A DNA stretch of 64,000 nucleotides from NCBI GenBank assembly GCA_965116945.1, contig OZ220734.1:2170001-2234000 (forward strand). Reading direction: 5' to 3'. Every line of letters begins with the position of its first letter. Position 1 is the first letter of the stretch. This stretch comes from Plut-88900 sp965116945 (GTDB taxonomy: Bacteria; Chloroflexota; Dehalococcoidia; Plut-88900). The notes beneath the pieces were generated by a model. The model was not told the origin of the DNA. It made no database searches and saw nothing but the letters and a program-made list of their open reading frames with translations. Below are positions 8,774 through 16,665 of this stretch, in pieces. The translations under genes were made by a program, and so were the position numbers.

Positions 8774-9517
8774 ATGCACACCCAAAGTGTCGAATTCCTG
8801 GTCGACGGCGAGACCTTGCGCGGCGACCTCGCCATCCCCGCCCCCAACTCCCCCTGCATCCTCATGTCCCACGGCTTCGAGGCCAGCAAGGACGGTACCA
8901 AGTGGTCTTTCCTCGCCCCGAGACTCGTCGAACGCGGATACGCCATCCTCAAGTTCAACTACCGCGGCTGCGGCTATCCACCTGATGCCAGCGACGGACT
9001 CTTCGAAGACACCACCCTCTCGGCCCGCATCGCCGACTACCGTGCCGCCCTCGATTTCCTGCAGTCCGCAGGCGTCGACACCAACCGAATCGCAGTCGTG
9101 GGTTCCAGTTTCGGCGGAGAAATCCCCGTCGCCGCCCAGGACCCGAGGGTCAAGGTCTACGTCCTCCTTGCCACCCCCTCCCGACCCCAGGTCCCCACCG
9201 AAGAACACCTCGCGGAATGTCGGGCAACCGGATTTTTTACCCTGCCATCAGGCAAGAGACTAAGGCCCGACTACTTCGAAGACGGCGCCCGATACGACCT
9301 GCGCGAAGCCGCCGGCCATCTCAACCGACCCGTCCTGATAGTGCACGGGAGCTTGGATGATGACGTGCCCGTCGAGCAGGCCCGAGAACTCTACGCCCAC
9401 GCCCGGAAACCCAAGATGCTCGAAATTATCCAGGGCGCCGAACACGCCCTCCGCCGCCCCGAGGACATGCAGCGTATCCTTGAACTAACCCTCGGCTGGC
9501 TTAAGGAATACCTCTAG
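8774..9517 (+). CDS. Alpha/beta hydrolase (serine hydrolase)
   Basis: A 247-residue soluble alpha/beta hydrolase close to the dienelactone-hydrolase/acylpeptidase-like group. The oxyanion region is SHGFEASKDGTKW, the nucleophile elbow VVGSSFGG, the acid VHGSLDDDVPV and the base GAEHALRR. The frame is open from a GTG at 8723, but the ATG at 8774 (MHTQSVEFLVDGETLRGDL) starts where the family's first strand begins and is preferred. It begins the catabolic-looking block and converges with an amidohydrolase gene 10 bases away. The substrate is unknown. Confidence 0.85.
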   Translation: MHTQSVEFLVDGETLRGDLAIPAPNSPCILMSHGFEASKDGTKWSFLAPRLVERGYAILKFNYRGCGYPPDASDGLFEDTTLSARIADYRAALDFLQSAGVDTNRIAVVGSSFGGEIPVAAQDPRVKVYVLLATPSRPQVPTEEHLAECRATGFFTLPSGKRLRPDYFEDGARYDLREAAGHLNRPVLIVHGSLDDDVPVEQARELYAHARKPKMLEIIQGAEHALRRPEDMQRILELTLGWLKEYL

Positions 9518-9527
9518 CAGCTAATCC

Positions 9528-10676
9528 TCAGTTCATCTTGTACAGGTCCAGGGCGTTCTCGCCCATCACCTTCCGCTGGTCGTCCTCCGGCAGCCTGGAC
9601 AGCGACTCCCTGAGCGTCTTCACCGGCCCTGTCCACGAGTCCGAGTGCGGGTAATCATAGGCCCACAGGAGCCTGTCGGCGCCCAGCAGATCCGCCGTAA
9701 TGGCTCCGAATTCATCCTCCGGTTCCATGGCAATCCATCCACGGGTCTTGAAGTAAGTGCTCGGTTCCTCCTTGGACTCCATGGTGAAGTTCAGGATCTC
9801 GAACTTCTCGTCCATCCTGTCCAGGATGTATGGCATCCACAGAGTCCCCGACTCCAGTACCACTAGCCGGAAGTCCGGAAACCGGTCGAATACACCGCCC
9901 TGGAAGAAGCTCATAAAGCTGAGCTGGATATCTTGCGAGGTGGAGAGCACCCACCATGACGGAAGGCTGATCTCCGGGTGGAGAAGACTGCTGGTGGGAG
10001 TGCCCCCAGCCCCGACGTGGAGCGCGGGCGGCATGTCTTGCTCCTGGAATTCTGCCCACAGCGGGTCCCAATACATGGAACCGTATGACCTGTCATGGGG
10101 AGGAGTCGCTGGGCACATCACGGCCCTCGGCCCGACCCCCGCCGTTCTCTTCAACTCCTTTAGCGCTTCATCAACGTCCGTCCATGGAAGCGCTATGGCC
10201 GGGTACAGCCGGTCAGGGTGTGCACTGCAGAAGTCAACGAGCCAGTCGTTATACACCCGGCAGTATGCCGCAGCGAGGCTCGGATTTTTCGTCCCGCCAA
10301 CCCAACTCAACCCCAGTGAAGGATAAAGAATGCTCTTGTCTATTTCTTCCTTGTCCATCAAGGCCACCCGGGCGTCCGGATCACAGGCGCCGGGGTTCAT
10401 CGCACGGCCCTCTTCCCACGTCACCGAGGGTTTTTCGAAAATGTTTTGTCGCCGCCATTCCGTGGTCTTCCCAATGGTGGCCATGTTGGAGGATGTGCCC
10501 TTTCTCAGGAACGGGTCCCCGACACCCTCGGAATACCATTGCTCCAGCCCGTCCTCACCCACCCCCATGTGCATCGCCTTGTCCCGAAACTCCGGCTCTA
10601 TGTTGTTTACCCACAGGTCGGACGGTTCCAGAATATGACCGTCAACGTCAATGATCGGAGACTTATTCAACTCCAT
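9528..10676 (-). CDS. Amidohydrolase-2 family metal-dependent hydrolase/decarboxylase
   Basis: A 382-residue TIM-barrel protein of the amidohydrolase_2 (ACMSD-like) family. The N-terminal metal motif is IDVDGHILEPSDLW, the internal histidine is in PALHVGAGG, and the C-terminal aspartate motif is LLWAYDYPHSDS. Members act as decarboxylases, hydratases or hydrolases on aromatic or cyclic acids. A very good AGGAGGTAA stands directly before the ATG. It is followed on the same strand, 56 bases upstream, by a paralogue of nearly equal length, so the two are likely a tandem duplication and may be co-transcribed. The substrate is not known. Confidence 0.88.
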   Translation of the reverse strand: MELNKSPIIDVDGHILEPSDLWVNNIEPEFRDKAMHMGVGEDGLEQWYSEGVGDPFLRKGTSSNMATIGKTTEWRRQNIFEKPSVTWEEGRAMNPGACDPDARVALMDKEEIDKSILYPSLGLSWVGGTKNPSLAAAYCRVYNDWLVDFCSAHPDRLYPAIALPWTDVDEALKELKRTAGVGPRAVMCPATPPHDRSYGSMYWDPLWAEFQEQDMPPALHVGAGGTPTSSLLHPEISLPSWWVLSTSQDIQLSFMSFFQGGVFDRFPDFRLVVLESGTLWMPYILDRMDEKFEILNFTMESKEEPSTYFKTRGWIAMEPEDEFGAITADLLGADRLLWAYDYPHSDSWTGPVKTLRESLSRLPEDDQRKVMGENALDLYKMN

Positions 10677-10732
10677 TTACCTCCTGGTTCAATTCCCGAC
10701 GTTCTACAATCCAGTTGCGGGTGAGAATATGT

Positions 10733-11875
10733 CTATTCCAACCCGAAGAGTTCCACCGCATTCTCCCCCGACACCTGCCTGCGCTCCCGGGGCGTGAAGC
10801 CCTGCAAGAGCTTTCTTAAATTCCTGACGGGATTTTTGCCTCCGTCGGAGTGGGGATAATCAAAGGCCCAGAGTATTCTGCTTGCCCCAAGCTGCTCAAT
10901 TGTAAACTGACCCAACTCATCGCCCGGGTCCACCGACACCCAGCACTGCGTGGAGAAATACTCCGTCGGGAGCTTCTTCGACTCCGCCGTGAACCCCATC
11001 AACTCGTGCATCTCGTCCATCCTGATTAGCAGCCACGGTAACCACGCTGCCCCTGCCTCCAGGACCACTAACTTGAGCTTGGGGAACCTGTCAAACACGC
11101 CTCCCTGGAAGAAGCTCACAAAGCTCAGCATGGAGTCCATGGGCCCCGTAACCAGGTCCCACCAGCTCGGCAGCGTGAACTCCGGATACAGGATACTTCC
11201 CGACGTCGTCCCGGCATTTCCGACGTGCAGGGACACGGGGAGCCCCTGGTACACCATCTCTGCCCAAAGCGGGTCCCACCTCAGCCTTCCGTAGGACATA
11301 TCCTTCGGAGGCGTGTTGGGAGCCTGCACCGCCCTGGCCCCGAAGTCTGCCGTCCGTTTTGCTTCCACCACTGCACGCTGGACGTCTCCCCAGGGCAATG
11401 TCAGCGCAGGAAACAACCGCCCCTCCCCCCGAGAGCAGAAGTCCCTGATCCAATTGTTATAGGCAGTGCAATGGGCTGCGCTCAGCTCTTTGTCTTCTAT
11501 CCGTGACAGCGTGAGCCCGAGCGTCGGAAACAGGAAACTCCCGTCTATCTCCTCATCGTCCATCAACGCAATGCGATGTTCGGGCTTCCACGCCGGCCGG
11601 GTCATTTCGAGGCCGTCTTCCCAGCTCACTTCGTGGCTGTCGAAGATATTCTCCCGACGCCATTTCTGGTCCTTGCCGATGGACGCTGCGTCTGCGGCCG
11701 TTCCGCTGGAAAAAAATGGGATAGGCTTCCCATCGACACTCCAGCACTCCAGCCCTGCAAGGTCGGTGTCGACCCGCATGGCCCGGTCTCTGAACTTCGG
11801 TTCAATATAGTCCAGCCAGAGGTTGGCCGGCTCAAGGATGTGCCCGTCCACATCCACAAAGAGCATTTTCGCCAT
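10733..11875 (-). CDS. Amidohydrolase-2 family protein, paralogue of the preceding gene
   Basis: A 380-residue paralogue with the same order of motifs: VDVDGHILEPANLW at the N terminus, LPVSLHVGNAGTT, the shared SFVSFFQGGVFDRFPKLKLVVLE block (the neighbour has FMSFFQGGVFDRFPDFRLVVLE), and ILWAFDYPHSDGG. The shared FFQGGVFDRFP segment groups these two apart from the pair at 15.5 and 20.3 kb, which have MMFGGVFERHP or MIFSGVFERHP instead. The start is an ATG at 11875; a second in-frame ATG lies three codons in (MAKMLF). Function is known only at the family level. Confidence 0.87.
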   Translation of the reverse strand: MAKMLFVDVDGHILEPANLWLDYIEPKFRDRAMRVDTDLAGLECWSVDGKPIPFFSSGTAADAASIGKDQKWRRENIFDSHEVSWEDGLEMTRPAWKPEHRIALMDDEEIDGSFLFPTLGLTLSRIEDKELSAAHCTAYNNWIRDFCSRGEGRLFPALTLPWGDVQRAVVEAKRTADFGARAVQAPNTPPKDMSYGRLRWDPLWAEMVYQGLPVSLHVGNAGTTSGSILYPEFTLPSWWDLVTGPMDSMLSFVSFFQGGVFDRFPKLKLVVLEAGAAWLPWLLIRMDEMHELMGFTAESKKLPTEYFSTQCWVSVDPGDELGQFTIEQLGASRILWAFDYPHSDGGKNPVRNLRKLLQGFTPRERRQVSGENAVELFGLE

Positions 11876-12044
11876 AGGCGGTCCTTAGTGAGATCCTTGC
11901 ATAACCATCAAGCTTGAGTCCCGAATCGGTAATCTATCCCTTGGGGGTGGAGTATTCCGCTCGCCCTGGGCCTTTCGAAGGGGGTCTCAAGAGCGGAATG
12001 GGTGGGGTGTCCCGTTCCCCAACACGGAGTTGCGAAGGGGTCCC

Positions 12045-13097
12045 TTAATAGGAAAATCCTCCGCTTCCCGTTGGCTGCCCCGTCTTCATGTCAATCGTCT
12101 CGAACATCCGTGGCCCGAGCGTCGCCAGCAGCCCGAGCGCCGCCAGGTGCATCGTCCTGTCCGTCGGGTCCAGTGGCGGAGCCACTTCGCAGAGGTCGAT
12201 GCCCTTGACAATGTCATACTGTCCCAGCGCCGTCATGAGCGAAAGGAACTCCCGGGCCCTGATTCCCTGGTATACGCATGCCGTCGTACCCGGTGACTCA
12301 GACCCGTCTACTACGTCTATGTCCACACTTACATACACCGCGTCAACACTATCCGCCGCCACCTCGAGCACTTCCTTCAGAGCTTCCTCGATGCCCTTGT
12401 CCAACATCTGGTTCGCCGTGACCATCTTCAGGCTGTGGTCTGTGTACATCCTGTACTGCTCCGCGTCCAGCACTGCACCATTCAGCCCGAGCCATGCCAT
12501 GTTCTTGTACGAAATCGTCGCATTCTCACTTATGCGCCGAGCAGATGTACCGTGGTTGTACCGGCTCCCCGCCTGCAGTTCGTCCCAGAAGTCGGGATGG
12601 CTGTCGATGTGAAGATATCCTATACGCGGGTTGGACTCCCTCTCGATCATGCCGCGTGCAAACCCGAGAAATCCCGGGTAGCAAACGTAGTGGTCTCCCC
12701 CCAGGATCACCGGAGACCCCCCCCGGCGCACGATATCGCTTACCCCCGACGCCACGCCCTCCGTAGTCACCATTATGTCTTGCGGCGAGATATCCAGGTC
12801 CCCGATATCCGCCAGCAGTCCATCCCCCTTGAACCGAAACCCGAGATGACTGTCCAGGTCCACCGTTGTCCGGTCCTCAGCCATCTCCTGCACCATCCGG
12901 TATTTGTAAGTGCCCTCCCTTATGCCCCGTGGCCCGAACCTCGCACCCTTCCTCCCGATGTTGATCCCCTCGTCTATCGGCACTCCTGCAACCACCGTCA
13001 TCCCCTCCTGCACCTCCTCCCGCCCGATAATCGGCGCCCCGAAGAACGAAGGGAACCCCACGTAAGAGTTGATATACCCCGGCTTGGATGCTGCCAT
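12045..13097 (-). CDS. Ureohydrolase (arginase/agmatinase family)
   Basis: A binuclear manganese hydrolase fold of 350 residues. Metal-binding motifs are all present: GGDHY, HIDSHPDF (Asp-x-His-x-Asp) and VSVDIDVVDGSESPGT. The family hydrolyses arginine, agmatine, guanidinobutyrate, formiminoglutamate or proclavaminate; the tail after VDIDVVDG differs from true agmatinases, so the substrate is open. The frame continues to a GTG at 13106, but the ATG at 13097 has GGGAGG eight bases upstream and is chosen. A second, different ureohydrolase is encoded divergently at 14.3 kb, separated by a 1.2 kb gene-free region. Confidence 0.87.
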   Translation of the reverse strand: MAASKPGYINSYVGFPSFFGAPIIGREEVQEGMTVVAGVPIDEGINIGRKGARFGPRGIREGTYKYRMVQEMAEDRTTVDLDSHLGFRFKGDGLLADIGDLDISPQDIMVTTEGVASGVSDIVRRGGSPVILGGDHYVCYPGFLGFARGMIERESNPRIGYLHIDSHPDFWDELQAGSRYNHGTSARRISENATISYKNMAWLGLNGAVLDAEQYRMYTDHSLKMVTANQMLDKGIEEALKEVLEVAADSVDAVYVSVDIDVVDGSESPGTTACVYQGIRAREFLSLMTALGQYDIVKGIDLCEVAPPLDPTDRTMHLAALGLLATLGPRMFETIDMKTGQPTGSGGFSY

Positions 13098-13212
13098 TAT
13101 GTACACCTCCCATTGGTGAGAACTGTGCTAATTTATACCCCACAATCTAGACCCGTCAACAAAAGCGCCTCTGATCTCACCCACATAGAGGGGTGACATC
13201 ACGCCCTCAATC

Positions 13213-13245
13213 CCCCGTCATTCCGCCCCCGACCCGGAATCCATC
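13213..13245. repeat. REP-like palindrome
   Basis: The sequence CGTCATTCCGCCCCCGACCC then GGAATCC forms a short inverted repeat (ATTCCG 13220-13225, CGGAAT 13235-13240). It resembles the widespread intergenic CGTCATTCC...GGAATCC repeat type. A partial relative lies at 14009-14033. Confidence 0.45.
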
Positions 13246-13312
13246 CCTTCTGAATAATCGACTGCATCCTGGCAATCCACCCTGCCCCCATCCCAGGGGT
13301 GAAATCTACCTC

Positions 13313-13341
13313 TTGACATATAAACACATACGTTCTATTAT
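13313..13341 (+). promoter_or_regulatory. Consensus sigma-70 promoter in a gene-free region
   Basis: A perfect TTGACA (13313-13318) is followed, after exactly 17 bases, by TATTAT (13336-13341). Transcription would start near 13348 and run rightwards into a long stretch without a credible coding frame; the next plus-strand gene begins at 14338. An AAGGAGGT element at about 13372-13380 looks like a ribosome binding site, but no good start codon or long frame follows it. Confidence 0.7.
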
Positions 13342-13347
13342 ACCCAC

Positions 13348-13960
13348 AAGTCTAGACCCGACACCCACCTTAAGGAGGTAACCAAACAACGGGGAAGCCC
13401 ACCAGACCCGCCCGAGGACTCAACGTCCTGGCCCATCCCGCAATTGCGGCACAAGCGAAAGGCGCCATCTCCTCACCTTACGGGTCCCGTGCCCCTTCCC
13501 TGACCATCCAGGCGATGGAAGGTCCATCTGCTCTAAGCGGCACGCCCCCCTTCAGGGGTCTCTGCCGAATCGGTGCCCCCTGTCTTGGGACGCCTAAGTC
13601 GCCCGCATTGACTTGCCGGCGAAAGTTTACGGCCCGGCATTACCGGGATTAGGGCCTCAGAGCCCATACGCGACTCCGCCGTCGTAATCAACGGAGGGAT
13701 TCTGTTCCCCCGTGACGGCTTAGAGTCGAAAGCTGTCCCGTACAGCGGTCGAGCGCTGAAGCGGGGAACGGATGTCCCCGCGCAGAGACGCCCTCGACAC
13801 CGGCAAGTCTCCCAAGGCATGCGTGTAGGGAATGGCAGGACAACCGCCGATGTGTAACATCCGCTATGGCGGACCTCAAGCGTCGGCGTAGGTGCCATCA
13901 AGATCCTGCATGAGAGTCCCGGACCTTCCATCGCCGACCCAAAACCCAACAGACAGAACA
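13348..13960 (+). other. Hairpin-rich non-coding block downstream of the strong promoter
   Basis: No frame here reads as a known protein, yet short perfect hairpins follow each other. Examples are AGGAC-tcaa-cGTCCT near 13423, CCGCAATTGCGG near 13440, CCATC...GATGG near 13505, CCCGG-catta-CCGGG near 13635, GGGC...GCCC near 13652, and GCGGGGA-acggatg-TCCCCGC near 13760. This is what a structured RNA or a decayed mobile element with its guide RNA might look like. I do not recognise RNase P, tmRNA, 6S or a group II intron domain V. The strand of any RNA is inferred from the promoter only. Confidence 0.35.
13790..13925 (+). pseudogene. Possible degraded 3' end of a TnpB (OrfB) gene
   Basis: Read across shifting frames, the plus strand gives pieces of a TnpB-type zinc ribbon and RuvC end: SPKAC...GMAGQ, then DNRRCVTS, and finally VGVGAIKILHE. 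The intact family pattern is C-x2-CG...NR...C-x2-CG...D-x3-A-x-NI. At least two frameshifts and stops break it, so it cannot be expressed. The match was made by eye and is weak. The N-terminal half is not visible upstream, and an unrelated structured RNA remains possible. Confidence 0.27.
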
Positions 13961-14008
13961 AAATGCAAACCCAAACCCCACAACCGAACAATCCCACCCT
14001 TCCTACCC

Positions 14009-14033
14009 GTCATTCCCGACCCCGATCGGGTCG
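14009..14033. repeat. REP-like palindrome
   Basis: CGTCATTCC is followed by the inverted repeat CGACCC-cgatc-GGGTCG (14017-14033). It shares its left part with the element at 13213. Confidence 0.4.
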
Positions 14034-14072
14034 AAGATGCGCCTATGGCGTGAATCCACCCCCGAGGTGGGG

Positions 14073-14106
14073 CCGCTCATGCTGAGCGTAGTCGAAGTGT
14101 GAGCGG
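14073..14106. repeat. REP-like palindrome with GTCGAAG core
   Basis: CCGCTCA (14073-14079) pairs with TGAGCGG (14100-14106) around a GCTGAGCGTAGTCGAAG core. A diverged copy is at 15350-15384. Repeats with this CTGAGC-N-GTCGAAG core are scattered between genes in many bacteria. Confidence 0.55.
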
Positions 14107-14183
14107 GGGGTGGCCCGCGCCTTGCCAACCCGCCCCCCTTACCCCTCCCGTTATGCGAAATCCCCAGAAATCCCTTCAGGCGT

Positions 14184-14239
14184 CGTTCAATCAAAACAGT
14201 ACGAGTTCAATCAATGTTTAATCAACGTTCAATCAAAAC
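14184..14239 (+). repeat. Four iterated GTTYAATCAA decamers upstream of the ureohydrolase gene
   Basis: GTTCAATCAA occurs at 14185, 14205 and 14227, and GTTTAATCAA at 14216. The first and last copies extend to the identical 14-mer CGTTCAATCAAAAC. Copy starts are 20, 11 and 11 bases apart, close to one or two helix turns. The block lies about 100 bases before the ATG at 14338, so an operator array is possible. Confidence 0.45.
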
Positions 14240-14337
14240 CCCACCCCCCAAAACCTCACAAAAGCCCAGTCTGCCGGGAGCACACACAGCAAATGCAATT
14301 GCTTGTAGGAACGGTACTGGGAGACTAGAATTGCCCC

Positions 14338-15333
14338 ATGACTAGCCAACCCCCTCCCGAGGCTGAGCCCTCATTCATCGGCCTCCCCTCCTTCCTCAAG
14401 CTTCCCTACGTAACCGACCCCGCAGAACTCAAACGTCTTGCCCCCGACATCGCAATCATGGGCGCACCCTTTGACATGGGTGCCACAATCAGGCCCGGCA
14501 CCCGATACGGCCCCAGGGCCATCCGTCAGGCCGCAGGCTACGTCGGTGGTAGCCCCGTCGAGCCCATGTACCACGTCTCCCTGAAGGTGAAGCCCTTCGC
14601 CGTCCTCAACGTGGTGGACTTCGGCGATGCCAACTGTTCACCCCACTCCCTTGAGCATGCCCATGCCGCCATAAACCGCAAGGTCTCCGATGCCCTCGCT
14701 GCCAATGCTCTCCCCGTCATCCTCGGCGGCGACCATTCAATAACCCTGCCTGCCGCCACCGCCGTCGCCGATGCCTGGGGCCGGGGCAAGGTTGGCATCA
14801 TCCATTTCGATTCCCACGCGGACACTGCCCCCGACAGCTTTGGCGGCAGCCTGATTGCCCACGGTAGCCCCATGCGACGTCTCATCGAAAGTGGGGCCGT
14901 TCTCCCGAGAAACTTCGTCCAGATAGGCCTCAGAGGCTACTGGCCTCCCGCCGAGGTCTGGCACTGGATGGAAGAACAGGGAATGCGCTGGCATCTCATG
15001 ACCGAGCTCGATGAGCGCGGCTTTGATGTAGTCATGGACGAAGCTATTGGTGAGGCCCTGGACGGCCCCGAATTCATATACCTCTCCGTTGACATCGATG
15101 TCCTCGACCCCGGCTTCGCCCCCGGCACCGGTACTCCCGAGCCCGGCGGTATGACCCCCAGCCAGCTCCTCCGGGCAGTCCGAAATATCGTATCCCGTGT
15201 CAACCTCGTTGCCATGGACGTAGTAGAAGTCTCTCCCCCCTATGATGGCCCAGGCGCCGTAACCGCGGAGCACGCTCACCGAGTCGTGGTTGAGGCCATT
15301 GCCGCCCTGGCCCACAAACGCGCCTCCACCTAG
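14338..15333 (+). CDS. Agmatinase-like ureohydrolase
   Basis: A 331-residue manganese ureohydrolase. It has the full agmatinase/guanidinobutyrase pattern: GTRYGPRAIRQA near residue 50, GGDHSIT, IIHFDSHADT, and YLSVDIDVLDPGFAPGTGTPEPGG, then VVEVSPPYD near the end. The motif DPGFAPGTGTPEPGG is closer to agmatinase (SpeB) and related guanidino-acid hydrolases than the other ureohydrolase in this window. The product would be urea plus an amine or amino acid. The ATG at 14338 begins MTSQPPPEAEPSFIG; no strong Shine-Dalgarno is seen. The exact guanidino substrate is not determined. Confidence 0.9.
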   Translation: MTSQPPPEAEPSFIGLPSFLKLPYVTDPAELKRLAPDIAIMGAPFDMGATIRPGTRYGPRAIRQAAGYVGGSPVEPMYHVSLKVKPFAVLNVVDFGDANCSPHSLEHAHAAINRKVSDALAANALPVILGGDHSITLPAATAVADAWGRGKVGIIHFDSHADTAPDSFGGSLIAHGSPMRRLIESGAVLPRNFVQIGLRGYWPPAEVWHWMEEQGMRWHLMTELDERGFDVVMDEAIGEALDGPEFIYLSVDIDVLDPGFAPGTGTPEPGGMTPSQLLRAVRNIVSRVNLVAMDVVEVSPPYDGPGAVTAEHAHRVVVEAIAALAHKRAST

Positions 15334-15349
15334 TCCCTGTATGGTGGGA

Positions 15350-15384
15350 CCGCTCGTGCTGAGGCACTCGAAGTATGAGCAGGG
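15350..15384. repeat. REP-like palindrome, second copy
   Basis: A diverged copy of the 14073 element: CCGCTCGTGCTGAG, then CTCGAAG, then TGAGCAGG. It sits just after the stop of the agmatinase-like gene. Confidence 0.45.
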
Positions 15385-15501
15385 GCAAGCGGCTGAATCG
15401 TGCAGCCATAAGGAAGTAGCATACAGTCACTCAAGCGCTCCGGTATGGTAATATCCGCCCAAAGCGCAGCCTGATGCATTCGTAGAGAGGAAGGCCAACC
15501 C

Positions 15502-16635
15502 GTGGCCCTTGAACAGCTCATCTCCGCAGATTCCCACGTAGTAGAACCACCCGACCTCTGGCAGACCCGCACAGCCCCCCGTTTCCGTGACAAGGCCCCT
15601 CGGGTCGTTAAGAACGGCAACGTCGATAACTGGGTCGTCGGCGATGACATCCTCATCGGCTCCGTAGGTGGCCCGACCCAGGCTGGCCGCCGCTACACCG
15701 ACCTGGATAAGCTCTCCATAGAAGGCTCCTACGAAGAGTCCCCCCTTGCTGCCTATGACCCCGACGAACGCCTCAAGGCCATGGAGGTTGATGGCGTCGT
15801 TGGCGAGGTCGTCTACTCCACCATCGGCACCCGGCTCTTCACCGTCGACGTCCGCGGCGACCTCCTCTCCGCATGTTTCCGTGCTCTTAACGACTGGTCC
15901 GCCGACTTTGGAGCCGCCCACCCCGACAAGCTTAAGGGCACCGCCGTCATCAGTTTCGACAACATCCCCGAGGCCGTCACCGAGATTCAGCGCTGTGCCA
16001 ATCTCGGCCTCTCCGGCTTCGTAATCCCCGCCTACCAGTCCGAAGACGAACACTACGACCAGCCCGAATTTGACCCCATCTGGTCTGCCTTCGAAGACAC
16101 CGGACTGCCCGTGGGCATCCATTCCGGCTCAGCCCGCCCGGGACCCGCGCGCATCGGGTCCTTTGCCAACAATGCTTCCGTGGCCGGCACAGCCGCTTTC
16201 AGGGCCACCCAGGACTATTGGCCCCGCAGGTCCATAGCCCAGATGATGTTCGGCGGCGTATTCGAACGCCACCCCAAGCTCAAAATGGGTGTCGTCGAAT
16301 ATGAGCTGTCCTGGGCCCCATACTTCATCATGAATATGGACATGGCCTACGAAAAGCACCGCTACGTCACTGAAATCACTTTCAAGAATGACCGACTCCC
16401 CAGCGACGTATTCCACGACAACATGTTCGTCTCATTCCAGGAAGACGCCCTCGGTATCGCCCTGCGCCACGTCATCGGTGTCGACAACATCATGTTCGGC
16501 TCCGATTACCCCCACCGGGAGTCGACCTGGCCACGCTCCCGGCAGGTCCTCTCCGAAGTCCTCTCCGATTGCACTGACGAAGAAAAAGAGAAGATCGCCT
16601 TCTCCAACGCAGCCCGACTCTACGGCTTCAACTAA
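15502..16635 (+). CDS. Amidohydrolase-2 family protein (second subgroup)
   Basis: A 377-residue TIM-barrel metal hydrolase. N-terminal ISADSHVVEPPDLW gives the metal motif, GIHSGSARPG supplies the barrel histidine region, MMFGGVFERHPKLKMGVVEYELSWAPYF is the family core, and IMFGSDYPHRESTWP carries the last aspartate. The GTG start at 15502 is preceded by AGAGGAAGG. It has exactly the same length as the paralogue at 20305-21438 and near-identical motif order, so these form a second pair distinct from the 9.5/10.7 kb pair. It is 30 bases before a CoA-transferase gene on the same strand, hence likely the same transcript. Confidence 0.88.
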   Translation: MALEQLISADSHVVEPPDLWQTRTAPRFRDKAPRVVKNGNVDNWVVGDDILIGSVGGPTQAGRRYTDLDKLSIEGSYEESPLAAYDPDERLKAMEVDGVVGEVVYSTIGTRLFTVDVRGDLLSACFRALNDWSADFGAAHPDKLKGTAVISFDNIPEAVTEIQRCANLGLSGFVIPAYQSEDEHYDQPEFDPIWSAFEDTGLPVGIHSGSARPGPARIGSFANNASVAGTAAFRATQDYWPRRSIAQMMFGGVFERHPKLKMGVVEYELSWAPYFIMNMDMAYEKHRYVTEITFKNDRLPSDVFHDNMFVSFQEDALGIALRHVIGVDNIMFGSDYPHRESTWPRSRQVLSEVLSDCTDEEKEKIAFSNAARLYGFN

Positions 16636-16665
16636 CATTCCACTCTTCGGGACAGGCATTTGCCC

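Noticed and set aside
13533..13997. A 154-residue minus-strand open frame in the gene-free region
   Set aside because: It has no ribosome binding site, no familiar motif and a composition rich in Arg, Gly, Pro and Cys as expected from G+C-rich non-coding DNA; it also runs against the strong promoter.
14184..14239. Repeats considered as a CRISPR array
   Set aside because: Units are only 10-14 bases and spacing is 11-20 bases, too short for repeat-spacer units, and no cas genes are near.
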